Translations under genes and position numbers: made by a program
In this document: positions 43,610 through 55,904 of the stretch, piece after piece
Position numbering within the stretch: the first letter of the stretch is position 1
How the letters are laid out: each line of letters opens with the position of its first letter
DNA from: Isoetes taiwanensis
Lineage: Eukaryota; Streptophyta; Lycopodiopsida; Isoetales; Isoetaceae
NCBI GenBank assembly: GCA_021234155.1
Contig: JAJEKV010000039.1
Coordinates: 6,736,912 to 6,800,911 of the forward strand
Length of the DNA: 64,000 nt
Direction: 5' to 3'
Notes under the pieces: model-generated
Databases searched by the model: none
Told to the model about the DNA's origin: nothing
The model's input: the letters and a program-made list of their open reading frames with translations, nothing else

Positions 43610-43879
43610 TTGTTCAATATGGAACCTCAACCATATGTGGTCTCACGGAACACTATTCTTGCCTCACATATACAAAATGGGCACAGCAAGCATGCCATTC
43701 AAGTGTTTGAAAAGATAATATGTGCGGACATCAAACGAAGTGGAGTTACCTTCTTGACTCTGATCAGTGCATGCAATGCTTGTATAATCAAGAGCAGAGC
43801 TGATTTTGGTTCTACGGTGGGAAATGCTCCCATAAATATGTATGGAAAATGTGGAATATTGACAGATATGGAAGGTTGA
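43610..43879 (+). pseudogene. pentatricopeptide repeat (PPR) protein relic, unit A
   Basis: PPR proteins bind organelle RNA. The 89-codon frame shows the PPR pattern of a PLS-type protein: VVSRNTILASHIQNGHSKHA, then VFEKI, then GVTFLTLISACNAC and GSTVGNAPINMYGKCG. The usual VVSWNT reads VVSRNT and ALVNMYGKCG reads APINMYGKCG. Only about two and a half repeats remain, without a targeting peptide or DYW end. It is a fragment. Confidence 0.75.
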
Positions 43880-43958
43880 CCATTTTGAGATATGGCCATT
43901 TTGAGATATGGCCATTTTGAGATATGGAAGGTTGACAGATATGGCCATTTTGAGATAT
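43880..43958. repeat. 16-bp tandem repeat, unit A only
   Basis: CCATTTTGAGATATGG occurs three times in direct succession from 43880, then once more after AAGGTTGACAGATATGG. Unit B has a single copy with a different 5' neighbour (about 55448). Confidence 0.85.
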
Positions 43959-44123
43959 GCGTCTTTGTTGCAGGATAATCGCAGCATGGGCATAGCAAAG
44001 GGGCAATTATCCTATTATTATCTCTACTTCCTGTGTTCATCCTTGTAGTGGTCATACAAAACGGTGTAATGACCTCTTATCTTTGCTCCTATGTTTGCCA
44101 GTCAATAATTATTCATTCATCCT

Positions 44124-44402
44124 TTGAAATGGATTTCGTTGACAATGGCACCTACTTCTGCAGATCTACTTCTGGAGCATTCCAATTGTGCAGGAAATTA
44201 TATAAGGATTCCTTTGTCATGTGAAGCAGTCATCGTGGACGATGAATGCAACTTGCATCTCAACTCAAAGCTGGAAGATGAATTAACAGCGTTAAAAAGG
44301 CATAGGACTGAACTAGAGAAACAGAAAGAATTGTCAAAGAAGAGAAGAGACTCGAAGCACCTAGGTGTTTCTAACTATAATGTGAAACCCAAAATTGTGT
44401 GA
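44124..44402 (+). CDS. small coiled-coil open frame of unknown function, unit A
   Basis: 92 codons. The C-terminal half is a clear charged coiled coil (LEDELTALKRHRTELEKQKE, then KKRRDSKHLG). Repeated at 55626-55904 with the frame kept and only a few changes. The family is not recognised. It may be a last exon of a larger gene, since the upstream flank has a CAG before ATCTACTTCTGG. Confidence 0.35.
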   Translation: MKWISLTMAPTSADLLLEHSNCAGNYIRIPLSCEAVIVDDECNLHLNSKLEDELTALKRHRTELEKQKELSKKRRDSKHLGVSNYNVKPKIV

Positions 44403-45254
44403 CTTACTTAGCACATTGAAATACATAAAGCTACGGATCTGATTTCTCACATCAAGAAGCAGTATTTAAGATGACCAGTGTTGGCCTCTTTGGACTGCAC
44501 CATGTAATCTATTATCTGCAGGCCCTGCACACTGAACAACAAAACTGATTTATCAAGAAGGCATGTCTGTGTCTTGGTCTACATAGCATGTGATGTCTGA
44601 TGCAGTGCAAAAAACTTTACAGGTATTGTTGGAGGTGATCCTTTGTTGGTAATATCTCCTTTGTTGGAGAAGAACAGGATGTTTACAGCCAATCAAGATG
44701 TAAGCGTTTCAAGCCTGTTGTTCACATGCAGTAGATAGTTGTTGGAGAGGCTGCTCTTTGACATGCACGGCAAATAAGGTAAGCTCCATGTCTCAGAGGG
44801 TGTATGTTTATGCAACAATTAACAAGCAGTAGAACTCATGTTTGAATTTCTTCTGTTGGATCTGCTTAACGGTAAGCAACTATTTTGACTTGTTTTCCTA
44901 CCTTCTTGTTCTCTAACCGTGGGTCAACCTAAGAGTTTTTAATAGCATATGCATATGTAATTGGCATTTTATGGTGATCCTTGAAATATCACAACAGAGC
45001 ATGGGCATCTCATTCTTCCCACGTTTTCTCCACCATGACAAATGCCTCTTACCAAATGTGATGTGATAACTTTTACCACCTCTATTTATACATCTCTAAT
45101 TTAAATTTATCAAGGATTTGAAACTATACATCGTGCATAGGCATTTTCTACACAACTTTCACTATATGCCTATCCAGAAGCATAATGTATTGTAGTTTAA
45201 TGCCAAAAAATGGTTCCTATAATTCAAAATGAATTCTATATATTGGAAGGTGTA
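44403..45254. other. spacer without recognised genes (unit A)
   Basis: Matches unit B with indels; nothing coding recognised. Confidence 0.5.
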
Positions 45255-45376
45255 GATAACGTCCTGGCCTGAGGGCGTTGCCAAAAAAAGAAATTGAGGC
45301 ATGGCCACGCCCGAACCATTTTGGTCATGCTGAATTATTTTTTTTAAGGTATACGCCCGAGGGGCAGGGCGTTATC
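45255..45376. mobile_element. 122-bp foldback MITE, unit A
   Basis: Ends GATAACGTCCTGGCC... and ...CAGGGCGTTATC are imperfect inverted repeats of about 27 bases (GGGCGT inner parts also pair). Its partner copy is 58550-58672. No obvious target duplication. Confidence 0.6.
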
Positions 45377-47907
45377 TCCTTTAACGCACTAGTCCAAGGG
45401 TTTGCGCCCTGGGCCAGAAGCAGGGGCGTCGGATCTTGGAAGCAAGGGCGCCGCAAGGCTCCAGCGAAGCTCCATAGCTCTGTAACCAAGAAACCTAAAT
45501 AAAGAAAGGAAAAGCAAGAAACATGTTTGCAGGGCTATTACAGAGTCAAAATTTTGAAGCTAGACCCCCTTTTTACGGAAACAGAGCAACAACAAGCACC
45601 AAACAGGGCAGCAACAAGCAACAAAGAACAAGAGAGCTTCTTCGGCCAGGCAGCATTTTCAGCAATTTCGTGAAAACACCCTAGGATCTTATGCGAGACG
45701 GAACATAAAATTTGAGCAGCTTCAGGGTTACTAGTTGGTAACAACACAATAATCAATGGATGAGATTAGATCTCAGCCTGTAAAACCGAGGACCAGTGTG
45801 TTAAGGGCCAAGGAACATTTATAGCAATCTTTTAGTTATGTCTCACTCAAGACATGAATTTATCATATCACATAAGTACATATTGAACTTTTATAGGTAG
45901 ATGTATTTGCCACAAGAGATTTAACAATCCATATAGAAATTGTGCACGTTAGGCCTCCCATAAGTATAGCATTTTTACATTGATGTTCTTTGAATAATTC
46001 TCCATAATTGGTAAATGCATTATAATATCTGCTTTCACCTTAAATACTTGACATGTTTACTATTGTTTTGCGACGTCTCATGCAAACACAATATTTCTCA
46101 AACTATAGCTATACCTCTAGCAGTACAATTTTGATCCCATCGTATATTCCTTGAGTCAAAATAATTTGGTTTTTTATTTCTGTAATACCATTATCCACCA
46201 TCATCCCAAAAAAAAGTGGATACTTTAGACATTCAACAAGTTTTAGTGCAACCCCTATATACATCCCCCACCTGTGCCTTCACTGATACAAACACAGATG
46301 TGCAAGCATTCACAACATTCCCCACATTTGTGATGGTCGTCACAACATCTTCCACCCCTCTTATTCCATAGACGTGCTGCCAATTACACACGATATCCAG
46401 TGTTCCACTACTGGACTTCAATTGCAGTTTTGTGACATCAATGCATTTTTATGAAGCCAAAGTCATATGCTTTACTCCACATGCAACAAAGTACCCTGAC
46501 CCTACGAAATCATCTACCCATCCCATTACATTTGCAAATGGTTTTTACAAGTTCTTTTGTTGGGGGGAAAGTTTTATTCAAAAATTTGTTTGTGCGTGGC
46601 GAACAATTGGGAGTTATAAAAAGAAAGAGGAAAAGATGTAGCAAAAAATAAAACGAAAATGAAAAATAAAGAAGCTTCCATTATGTTAAGGGCTAACAGA
46701 ACTTTTGGAAAACTAAAAATAGCTGAACATGGCCTTGTATTATTTTAGCATTTGCAAACATGAACTTTTTTTGTTATATAGAGGTCGTATGGCCGATTCC
46801 ATTTGCATCTTACCCGACTCTATTTCTATTTGGAGTGCATATCCGACTACATCTGTTACCTATCCGACTCCCATTTGTGGAAGCGAAATGAATGCCGATG
46901 CAGCTGAAAATGAAGCCTCTTCGGGTAACAAGCCTTTTCAATGTGAATGCGTGGTAGAAGGGGCATTTTCAGGAGGGATTTGTTTATTCTTTTTGTCACT
47001 AGGTTGTAGAGGATGTGAATGAACCCTGAAATGAGACAGGAAGAGGCAGTGGCATCTCTTGTAAGATCGTCAAGTAGTAGGGATGCTAGAGTTACAACAT
47101 GCGGCCTACCATGCTCTTGATGTTAAAGACCACATTTCGTAACCATAGTTCTTGGGTTAACACGCTGGAATTTATGCCTATGGTAGGAATCTCACTTTGA
47201 ATAGCACATATGATGAAAATGTTTCATCCCATATGCATTTGATACAAACTTCAAAGATCTATTATTCTACACTGCAGTTCTGCACGGCATATAACAAAAG
47301 CTTGAATGGCTCATGAATGCAAACTATGTTAGTGATAGTTTTTGCAATAGGTTTTTTCCTGACTTTGCCATGCCATCAATTTTGTTGTTATAACAGGGAT
47401 CCCAATCTTCTAATACTCTAGAGAAAATATATTGCGATGACTCTTTTGAAAGTGTGTGGTTGGTTTTTTTGTGCATGTTATACATGCATTTAATTAAGTT
47501 CTACCCGTCTCTTGGCTTTTTTAGTTTATTGCCGTGACATTAAGGTAAGGTATTTTCTTAGTTTCTTTAATATGAAGTTACTAAAGTGTCGAACATCTAA
47601 TTCTTGATTGATAGATATAGGCAAAAGATTATTGAGCATATTGTAGTTTCATTATTTGTGGGTCCAAAATTTTGAAAGACATACATAGTTGCTCCACAAC
47701 AAGTTACCCATAGCTTTCTGGATGTGTAGCACAAGCTGAAGTGGTTGTTATCTTATCTATTTAATCTTTCAAATGTCTCTTGGCTACAGTGGCTGGTGAG
47801 TACAATCTTTGGCTTAGATAATGGAAGTCTAGAACATATGAGATTTACCCTCGTTTCTCAAGATTAGAAGGTAAATACAGTTCTTGAACTACTGAGGTAG
47901 TTAGTTG
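45377..47907. other. distal part of unit A, no recognised genes
   Basis: Conserved in unit B (58673-61228). Two small frames are kept in both units without a known domain: minus 46421-46233 (with SSGTLDIVCNWQHVYGIRG) and plus 46729-47022 (with NADAAENEASSGNKPFQ). Confidence 0.45.
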
Positions 47908-48036
47908 TTAAGTTAGTTGTCCTATTTGGCATGTGTCCTATTTAGTTGCTTTCTTTCCTTCTCTTTCTCACTAGCCTATGCGCATCTCTTCTCTTTCCGT
48001 CGTTGAAGCATCAAGTGTCGTGCTTTCTTTTCAACC

Positions 48037-48756
48037 ATGGCCCCAAAAGCTAGAGCCACCAACCTCGGCAAAAGGCCTGCTGCCCAAATTTCTAATGGAT
48101 TGGGAGCTTTGGGTGCTGCAACAGTAGGTGCAGACGAGGCCCCAATTTGGCTTCAAGCTATGGAGAGTCCCTTGGATGCTGTAATTTTTGGCCTGAATGG
48201 TGCAAAAGCTGAGGATCTTGCTGCTTTGGAGTGCAAGATCGTCTCCCTCCAGGAGGAGATTCAAAGGAAAAGCAAGAAAGCAAAGGCCCCAAATCTGAAA
48301 TTTGAGGGTAACATAAAGCAGTATGATTTCTTGAATGATATTGAGGATTCTTTTGCAGATCTTGAAAGCCATTTGAAGCTACAGAAGATCTGGATCCGAT
48401 ATGCAAATCGATTATTGATAGAGGCAATTTGATTTCTAACAGAAAAAATTTGTTGTGGATTAGGGACAGAGAAGGGTCACGGGTTGCTGAGTTTTATGAG
48501 ATGGGCGAGTTAGCCTCTTCTGATGGTGATAGACACCTATAAAAGACTAGAAGATTGGCTGGCGAGGAGAGGTTCTTCCAGGAAGCATCTTGATTTCCAA
48601 TATGGTCTAAAAGGATCTAATTTATTCTACGTCTGCCAGCAACCTGGCCATTTGGCTGCGGCTTGCCCTTCTAAGGCTCTCCTCACGCCTGCACCTCCAA
48701 ATCTGTGTCTTCTAGTTGCAGCAAATACAAACAATTTATTTTACAGGCCTTCTTAG
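48037..48756 (+). pseudogene. DIRS-like gag, unit B (most complete copy)
   Basis: Starts with ATG at 48037 (MAPKARATNLGKRPAAQ). It then has IWLQAMESPLDAVIFGL, the coiled coil, and the NLKFEGNIKQYDFLNDIEDS core. A frame change near 48395 leads to the NRKNLLWIRDREGS and ELASSDGDRHL segment, then a stop at 48539-48541. The downstream frame has RKHLDFQYGLKGSNLFYVC and the PGHLAAACPSK knuckle. The upstream flank TTTCTTTTCAACC fits a plant start context. Not intact. Confidence 0.65.
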
Positions 48757-49540
48757 ACCTTCTTTGTTTTGCCCAATTTGTTTTAATTTATGGATCTACC
48801 TCTGTTTCCAAGCTTATAATCACGCGTTTGAGCTTTTATTTTCGTAATGCAATATTTGTTTCTTGTTCTTTTCTATTTTCGCTTCATCTGTAACAATGGC
48901 ATGTTTATTTTGTTGTGTAGTTTTGCAGTTTTTCCCTTTCCCTGCTCTGTTTTCAGTAGTTAAGAATGATATTAAAATTTCCCCTGTTCTCGGCCTATTT
49001 CTAAGCTGGCAAGTTTGCTTTTCACATATCGCTTTTCGGTTTTCTTGTGGCAACATGCATTTGTATGGAAACACAAGCTATGTCTATATCTGCACTGAAC
49101 GATGCCTCTAGGAACGGTCTGTTACCCTGTGTTTTTTCTTTTACCAGCCTCATGCTTCGGTTCTACATTTTAAGCCTCGTTTCTGTAATGCTCGACCAAG
49201 TATTGAGGGCATGCTTTGCACCTCAGCAACCTGTTATACCCCAAGCCTATTCTTAAAAAGAGTTACCTGGCCAGTTTTCCTAGCCCATGTTTACCTGCGT
49301 CTCTGTACTCTTAGCCTGTGTGAATTCCTTGGCTGCCTCTGCTTTTACCCTGTTCTTCTTTGGCCGGAATCGAGTGCTCCTCTGCACTAGTAAGAAAGAT
49401 TAAAAAATTCCTTTCTGGCACGAATTTTCTATTTATGTTTGTAGATATCAGTTATTTATTTTATAGGGGGGTAATTATGCAAGTTTCTTTTCCTATTTGG
49501 TAATGGTTGCCATTTATTTTCTATGACTAAGTTTATCTTG

Positions 49541-50230
49541 CGCTTTAGATGAAACTCCACCTCCTAAGTACAGTTTACGGCCTCCAGTGATTTTTCTACG
49601 CGACATGTTGAAGGAACGCCTTACATTTTGAAGGTCGTTTTGCTCTTCTGCTATGGTGCTAGGTTGGATTGCTAATGGCTATTCCCTCCCCTGGCTAAAT
49701 GGTCCACCTTCTCAACCTTGGTCCCGACCAAACCATAAGTCCACTTTATGCGAATTTCGTAAGGGATGCAATAAGTCCCTTTTATTTGCACTCCTTTAAG
49801 TGTGGTTTCCAAACCCGGTAACAAGTCACGTCTCATTTTGGACCTTCATTTTGTTAATAGTTTCTTGGCTCACATTCACTTCAAATACGAGATCATTAAA
49901 GATGTTCCAACCATAGTCAAGCCTAAAGATCTTTTGTTCACTTTTGACCTTCACTCGGTTACCATCATGTCGACATTAACCCATCTTTACCATTTGACCT
50001 CTCATCTACTTGCTATGTCTTTACCAAGTTAATGCACCAGCTTGTTCGGTCGTGGTGCTCAAAAGGTTGTCGTTGCATTCCTTATGTTGATGATTTTCTA
50101 TTTTCCACTATTGTTGCCAAGTTTAAGCATGTCCAGAATATGGTACCAGCGATTTTGAGGCGGTGGCTTTAAGCACGAATTAATTAAAATGATAAAATTA
50201 GGGGATTTTGAGAATTTTGAGCTGACCACT
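49541..50230 (+). pseudogene. DIRS-like reverse transcriptase, first copy, unit B
   Basis: Same motifs as 34719-35440. In addition about 70 bp are deleted at 49980, removing the region between FDLHS and LPFGL. The catalytic YVDDFLF box is present at about 50078-50100. Dead copy. Confidence 0.65.
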
Positions 50231-50700
50231 TTAGGGCCACCACTAGTAATAAAGGTTATAAAGTACTATTTTTGCGTTCAAATTATCCCGCCCATTTGCG
50301 TTCCATTTTATTCAGTCGAGGTCCCTCTCTACATCAACCTCTCTGCCCCAGCGACTCCGGCATAACCAATATCTGCTGCTCCATTTCGGTAGCCATAGCC
50401 ATCGGCCGAGCATTTTTGCATAGCAGCCATATTCAAGAGCTGTCAAGGAACTGTAACGGATCCATTTTGGCAGCCATTGCTCGAGTTTCTTTGCAGTGCA
50501 AGCTCCAGGCTTCGATCCAAGCCCCGGTCTTAGCGCTCCTCTGCGCTAGTAAGAAAGATTAAAAAATTCCTTTCTAGCACAAATTTTCTATTTATGTTTG
50601 TAGATATCAGTTACTTATTTTATAGCGGGATAATTATGCAAGTTTCTTTTTCCTATTTGGTAATGGTTGCTATTTATTTTCTATGGCTAAGTTTATCTTG
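50231..50700. other. spacer between the reverse transcriptase copies (unit B)
   Basis: As in unit A, but with an additional 85-bp stretch ending GCGCTAGTAAGAAAG. This shows that the direct repeat with 49368-50110 begins upstream of the coding part. Confidence 0.5.
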
Positions 50701-51372
50701 CGCTTTAGATGAAACTCCACCTCCTAAGCAAAGTTTACGGCCTCCAGTGATTTTTCTACGCAACAGGTTGAAGGAACGCCTTACATTTTGGAGGTCGTTT
50801 TGCTCTTCTGCTATGGTGCTAGATTGGATTGCTAATGGCTATTCCCTCCCCTGGCTAAATGGTCCACCTTCTCAACCTTGGTCCCGTCCCGTCCAAACCA
50901 TAAGTCCACTTTGCGACATGCGAATTTCGTAAGGGATGCAATAAAAGATTTAATTACCTCTGGTGCAGCCACCACCACCGGAGTCTGTCCCTTTTATTTG
51001 CTCTCCTTTAAGTGTGGTTCCCAAAGCTGGTAACAAGTCACGTCTCATTTTGGATGGACCTTCATTTTGTTAATAGTTTCTTGGCTCAGATTCCCTTCAA
51101 ATACGAGACCATTAAAGATGTTCCAACCATAGTCAAGCCTAAAAATCTTTTGTTCACTTTTGACCTTCACTCGGTTACCATCATGTTGACATTAACCCTA
51201 TTTGTTGGACCTAGCATGATTTTGAGTTTGAAGGTGTTTTTTATTTGTTCACATCTTTACCATTTCGCCTCTCATCTGCTTGCTATGTCTTTACCAAGTT
51301 AACGCGCCAGCTTGTTCGGTCGTGGTGCTCAAAAGGTTGTCGTTGCATTCTTTATGTTGATGATTTTCTATT
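50701..51372 (+). pseudogene. DIRS-like reverse transcriptase, second copy, unit B
   Basis: Matches 35849-36515, including the abrupt end after the catalytic box. The truncation therefore predates the macro-duplication. Contains LDWIANGYSLPWLNGPP, FVNSFLAQIPFKYETIKD and VDDFLF. Confidence 0.7.
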
Positions 51373-52792
51373 CAATGGAGTTCACATCATCTAGAGGCAT
51401 TGTGCTAAAAAAAAATGTATTCATTGCGTTCATGAGCATTCAGTGACTTGTAGAATAATCATCGGCTATTTAGAATTAAAGGGACATATGCATGTTCCTA
51501 GATTGATATTTACATTTTTCACAAATTCCCAGCATCAAAGCTTTATTTCAGTTTTGAGTTCTCGCAAAGCATAACTTTTTGAAACTTACGAAGTGTGCAC
51601 AGGGTTGTGGACAATAAAATTGCAAAGCATTCAGGGGACCTTTATTGGAGTAAGATGATGCACATAAACATAAGGACCAGATAAAGGTTATCTTGCCTCA
51701 AAGAAGAACGGACGTGAACGTAAAGGGAGGTAAATTTTATCTCCCCTCTATAAGTTCTATGCGATTAGTATTGAGCATTAAGTTATTGAAGCTGGCATGT
51801 ATGATTTGGAATTGATAATGTTACAGTCAGCAAGAAGTTGATGAAGGTTATTGGTTTATGATTTCTTGATGAATCGTCTGCATTAGTTGTTTGATGGAGT
51901 ACTATACAATATCCGTGGAGACTTTTACTTATAGAAGACATGTAGCATATACAAGATACAAGGTGTGGCTACATGACTATTTGATCTGGGCCTATCATTG
52001 CAAGTCATCACTCTAAACTATGATTGGAAGCTTGGTTGTTTACCAATAGATTTGGCGTGGTACATCATCTTGAGTCGTTGAATCCTAATATAGCTGAGCT
52101 TGGGGTGAGTTTTTTGTGCCACGTTCTTTCTTAACTATTTGCCTTAATGTACTCAACCTTTTGATCAATTAAGAATAATGTGTTTTCCTGGATTAGGGCG
52201 AATGTCAGGCCCATAAAGATTTGACCATAGGAATATGTTTATGCTTTCAAAATTCAGCTTTTAGTCATTTCAATAATAGTTTTAATTTGCTTAAATGAGA
52301 TGCAACAAGTGCTTGACATATTACAGAACAAAGTTTGATTCTTCACTGTTTCTGGTAGGTGTTCATTAGGACTGAAGGCTCTGCACGTGAAGTAAAGCAC
52401 ATTTCATATGTTGCAAGCAACTGACAACTGATGCTTGGAAGAAAAGCATTATTTGGGTTTTATAATGCCCCGATACAATTTGATGGAAGGCCAAGCAGCT
52501 GTAGATAGCTCTAGATGCAGGTGGTCTTGGCCTTACCAGTGTATTGAGCTAGCAAGTACGCAAAAGAGGTATGTGACAATAACCTCAAACAACATATATA
52601 TAGTTGCCCTTACCCTTACCCTTATAACCCTTACCCTTATGAAAGAATAACATCATTTATTGTTGTGGTTGGAAAAGCCCCAACCAATGGCGTATGTACA
52701 TATGAAGAGAACTCTTCTCAACATGGAAAGAATGGAAATAATATATGTACAAAAGTGAAAAGCATGTCCAATTTGAGTTAGAAGGACTTAGA
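51373..52792. other. spacer without recognised genes (unit B)
   Basis: Counterpart of 36516-37951, including the CCCTTA array at about 52606-52640. Confidence 0.5.
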
Positions 52793-53471
52793 GTGTAGAA
52801 CTTAGCTTTCTAGGTGCACCCCAAAGAGGCGACATCTTCTGCATCTCCCTTGCGCATTGTTTTCTTATAGTCTCCAACTTTCGCTTCTTCTTCTCGACTT
52901 GGATCTTGCTTGTTGGAGGCTTCTTAGTAATTGGATCTTGGATGATCTGGATTTTATGTTGTCTCTTTTTAGCCTTTCTTTTTTGTATTCCTCTTCCAAT
53001 TTTTGTTTGATGGATAACATCTTGTCTTCGAATTCTGAGTTCGAATTCCCCTTCTTCATGAGTTGGACTTGGGTGTTAGGCTGGATCTTACACTTCTTGT
53101 GGGCTTCAATCTCCATGATTGGATCTTAGATCTTAGACATGTCAAGCTTCTGGATTTTCTTTTTGCCATGCTCTTTCTTGTACTCCTCTTCCAATTTTCG
53201 TTTTATAGATATCATATTTTCGTCTTCTATATTCATTTTTACAACAACTTGTTTCTCCATACCTTTGGATTGCTGTTGGACGCCTAGGCCTTGGCTCCAC
53301 ATCTGTTGAGGTCGTTGATATCAATTGCGCAATCAAACACTCTTTGTTGCGCCTCAGCTCTTCAACATCTGTTACTGCAATCAAATAGTGAAGGAGAGTG
53401 CATGCATCAACGCCAGCGCTCTCCAGAAACAGCTTCCAGTCTTGCATCGATCGTCCTTTCGCCATGGCCAT
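52793..53471 (-). pseudogene. Lys/Glu-rich coiled-coil gene, unit B (uninterrupted by the insertion)
   Basis: Starts at ATG 53471 (MAMAKGRSMQDWKLFLESAG), then LLHYLIAVTDVEELRRNKE. After a frame change near 53240 it has a duplicated element, SIKRKLEEEYKKE and SIKQKLEEEYKKE, about 55 residues apart and each preceded by an ED.M motif. The final part is shifted again near 52880, so the C-terminus differs from unit A. I do not recognise the family; highly charged and probably nuclear by composition. Confidence 0.5.
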
Positions 53472-55163
53472 CTCTATCTCTTCTCACCAAATGCAAATGC
53501 AAAAACTAACGTAAGTAGACGTTCTAGTATTATAGTGCTTATTTCCTGATCAACGGTGGTAGGGAATTAGATACTTCTGTGGGATTAAATCTGCACCGCC
53601 CCGGCAAGATATTTCTGTCCGCCTGCACTCTCGCCTCATCCAAAAATGTGGCCAAATGTCTAAGATTAGCAAGTGTCTCAAAAAAAACCCCAAACCTTTC
53701 AATTATTTAGATCCAACAAAATGTGACCCAATAGCTGTTCCCAGATGAAGTCTCGTATATCAGCATTTTTCACCTGCTGAATTGCCCAACCCATCACAGA
53801 ATCTTTGGTAAGGTTCTCTGTGTTGTGATTTACAGACAGTTTTTCTTCTTCTATGTTCCTTCACTTTATGGGCATCTAGAAGGGGCCCATTTTGGTTCGA
53901 CCTAGCATATCCAGGAGCCACATTCCAGAGATTTCTGCAGTGTTTGAGACCTGGTGCTTTTACAGCCAGTATTGTTTCTTACCAGCGGTTTTCTATGTCA
54001 AACATCATACTTGGGACAACACTTGGATTTTATTGTAATTTAAGGAAAGCTTTGGTGGTGGGATTTGAAAACGAGGAGTCAAGACCTTGTGCATTAGCTT
54101 ACTTAGCTTTCTCTCTTATTTAGCTTTGTGCATTATGCCAGAATCAATAGAGCATTGTCATTGAAGCAGGTAAACCTACACTGGTCCCCAGTTTTTTTGT
54201 ATGATGTGGTAAAATTATGGAGAATCCAATGTCCGAAAGGATCTCAGAAATATAATGGTTTTTCAGTTTCAGAGTGGTTTTTAAGTTGCGCCTAAATGCA
54301 AGATGTTGCACCATTTTGCTTTTGCTCCAGATCTACTATGAACAATAAACTCCTTTTTGTGGGATTTATTTCGTACATTCAGTAACATTTTTAAGATATA
54401 TTTTAAACTGTCTCCTTTTTGCAGGGTTTTAGCAGAGCAATATTCAGCTAAAATAGTGTGGTCACTATAAAGACATCGGAACAAAATTCCTTATTCATCA
54501 ACTTGGCCCAGACGTGATTGAGTGGATACCAATGTTGCCAGAATATCAAGTAAGGAACTCTGGGATTAAAACTCCGTTATTGCACATTGCTAGCTTTTGT
54601 TGCATTAGATTCCATAGCAGGCCTGGCAGCAAAAGGCAATCATAGCATGTTTCTGCTCAGAATGTTTGCACTTCACATCTGCGGATAATAGCTTGAAGTG
54701 TAGTAGTAATCTTGTTCTCTGCATCCACTGCTAGCATAGATTGAGATTCTTGTTTGCTAAGTTTCTGGCTTCAAAACTCACACGCATCAAAAGGCAATCA
54801 TAAAAATGTTGTGTAATCCAACCATTGTTGTTGTTGTTTCAGCAGATATGCCTAGAAGGTATGTTACCAGATAAAGTCTCTTATATCAGTTTTTCACCTG
54901 CTTGCATTGGATTGCTCGACCCATCACTCAATCTCTAGTTTGGTTCTCTGCATTGTCATTTACAGACAGCTTTTCTTCTTCTGTGCTTTTTCACTTTATG
55001 GGTGAACGGGGAAGGAAATTTAGCAGAGGCATCATAGCATAGCACAAGCCTCATACGAAATTTATCCAGAAGGTATGGGAAAGTTAGAAATGGCATTAAC
55101 AGATGGTAAGATTGGAACTTAGACACTGCACTCGCATTGTTCAATATGGAACCTCAACCATAA
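53472..55163. other. spacer without recognised genes (unit B)
   Basis: Counterpart of 41723-43609, minus 245 bp. Confidence 0.5.
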
Positions 55164-55406
55164 GTGGTCTCACGGCACACTATTCTTGCCTCACATATAC
55201 AAAATGGGCACAGCAAGCATGCCATTCAAGTGTTTGAAAAGATAATATGTGCGGACATCAAACGAAGTGGAGTTACCTTCTTGACTCTGATCAGTGCATG
55301 CAATGCTTGTATAATCAAGAGCAGAGCTGATTTTGGTTCTACGGTGGGAAATGCTCCCATAAATATGTATGGAAAATGTGGAATATTGACAGATATGGAA
55401 GGTTGA
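55164..55406 (+). pseudogene. PPR protein relic, unit B
   Basis: Same PPR pattern as 43610-43879. A TAT to TAA change removes the upstream five codons and W/R-NT reads RHT. The final residues (MYGKCGILTDMEG) are kept before the stop. Confidence 0.7.
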
Positions 55407-55625
55407 CAGATGCATATAAGGTGCTCATCAAGTATTTCACAGAAGGCCATTTTGAGATATGCGTCTTTGTTGCAGGATAATCGCAGCATGGGCATAGCAA
55501 AGGGGCAATTATCCTATTATTATCTCTACTTCCTGTGTTCATCCTTGTAGTGGTCATACAAAACGGTGTAATGACCTCTTATCTTTGCTCCTATGTTTGC
55601 CAGTCAATAATTATTCATTCATCCT

Positions 55626-55904
55626 TTGAAATGGATTTTGTTGACAATGGCACCTACTTCTGCAGATCTACTTCTGGAGCATTCCAATTGTGCAGGAAAT
55701 CATATAAGGATTCCTTTGTCATGTGAAGCAGTCATCGTGGACGATGAATGCAACTTGCATCTCAACTCAAAGCTGGAAGATGAATTAACAGCGTTAAAAA
55801 GGCATAGGACTGAACTAGAGAAACAGAAAGAATTGTCAAAGAAAAGAAGAGACTCGAAGCACCTAGGTGTTTCTAACTATAATGTGAAACCCAAAATTGT
55901 GTGA
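55626..55904 (+). CDS. small coiled-coil open frame of unknown function, unit B
   Basis: 92 codons, nearly identical to 44124-44402 (changes such as ISLTM to ILLTM and NYIR to NHIR). An open frame kept in both units is suggestive, but the copies are recent. Confidence 0.35.
   Translation: MKWILLTMAPTSADLLLEHSNCAGNHIRIPLSCEAVIVDDECNLHLNSKLEDELTALKRHRTELEKQKELSKKRRDSKHLGVSNYNVKPKIV

Larger units (their letters stand above)
33248..47907. repeat. macro-tandem unit A (14.7 kb)
   Basis: Homology to unit B starts at the shared TTAAGTTAGTTGTCC (33248 and 47908) and runs, with indels, through to 47907. Most matching stretches differ at only a few bases per hundred. A carries the 38161-41431 insertion and about 245 bp at 42770-43015 that B lacks. 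It also lacks several B segments. Confidence 0.9.

Noticed and set aside
46729-47022. 97-codon frame as a secreted Cys-rich peptide gene
   Set aside because: No convincing signal peptide with a mature Cys pattern; the N-terminal third is not conserved in unit B.
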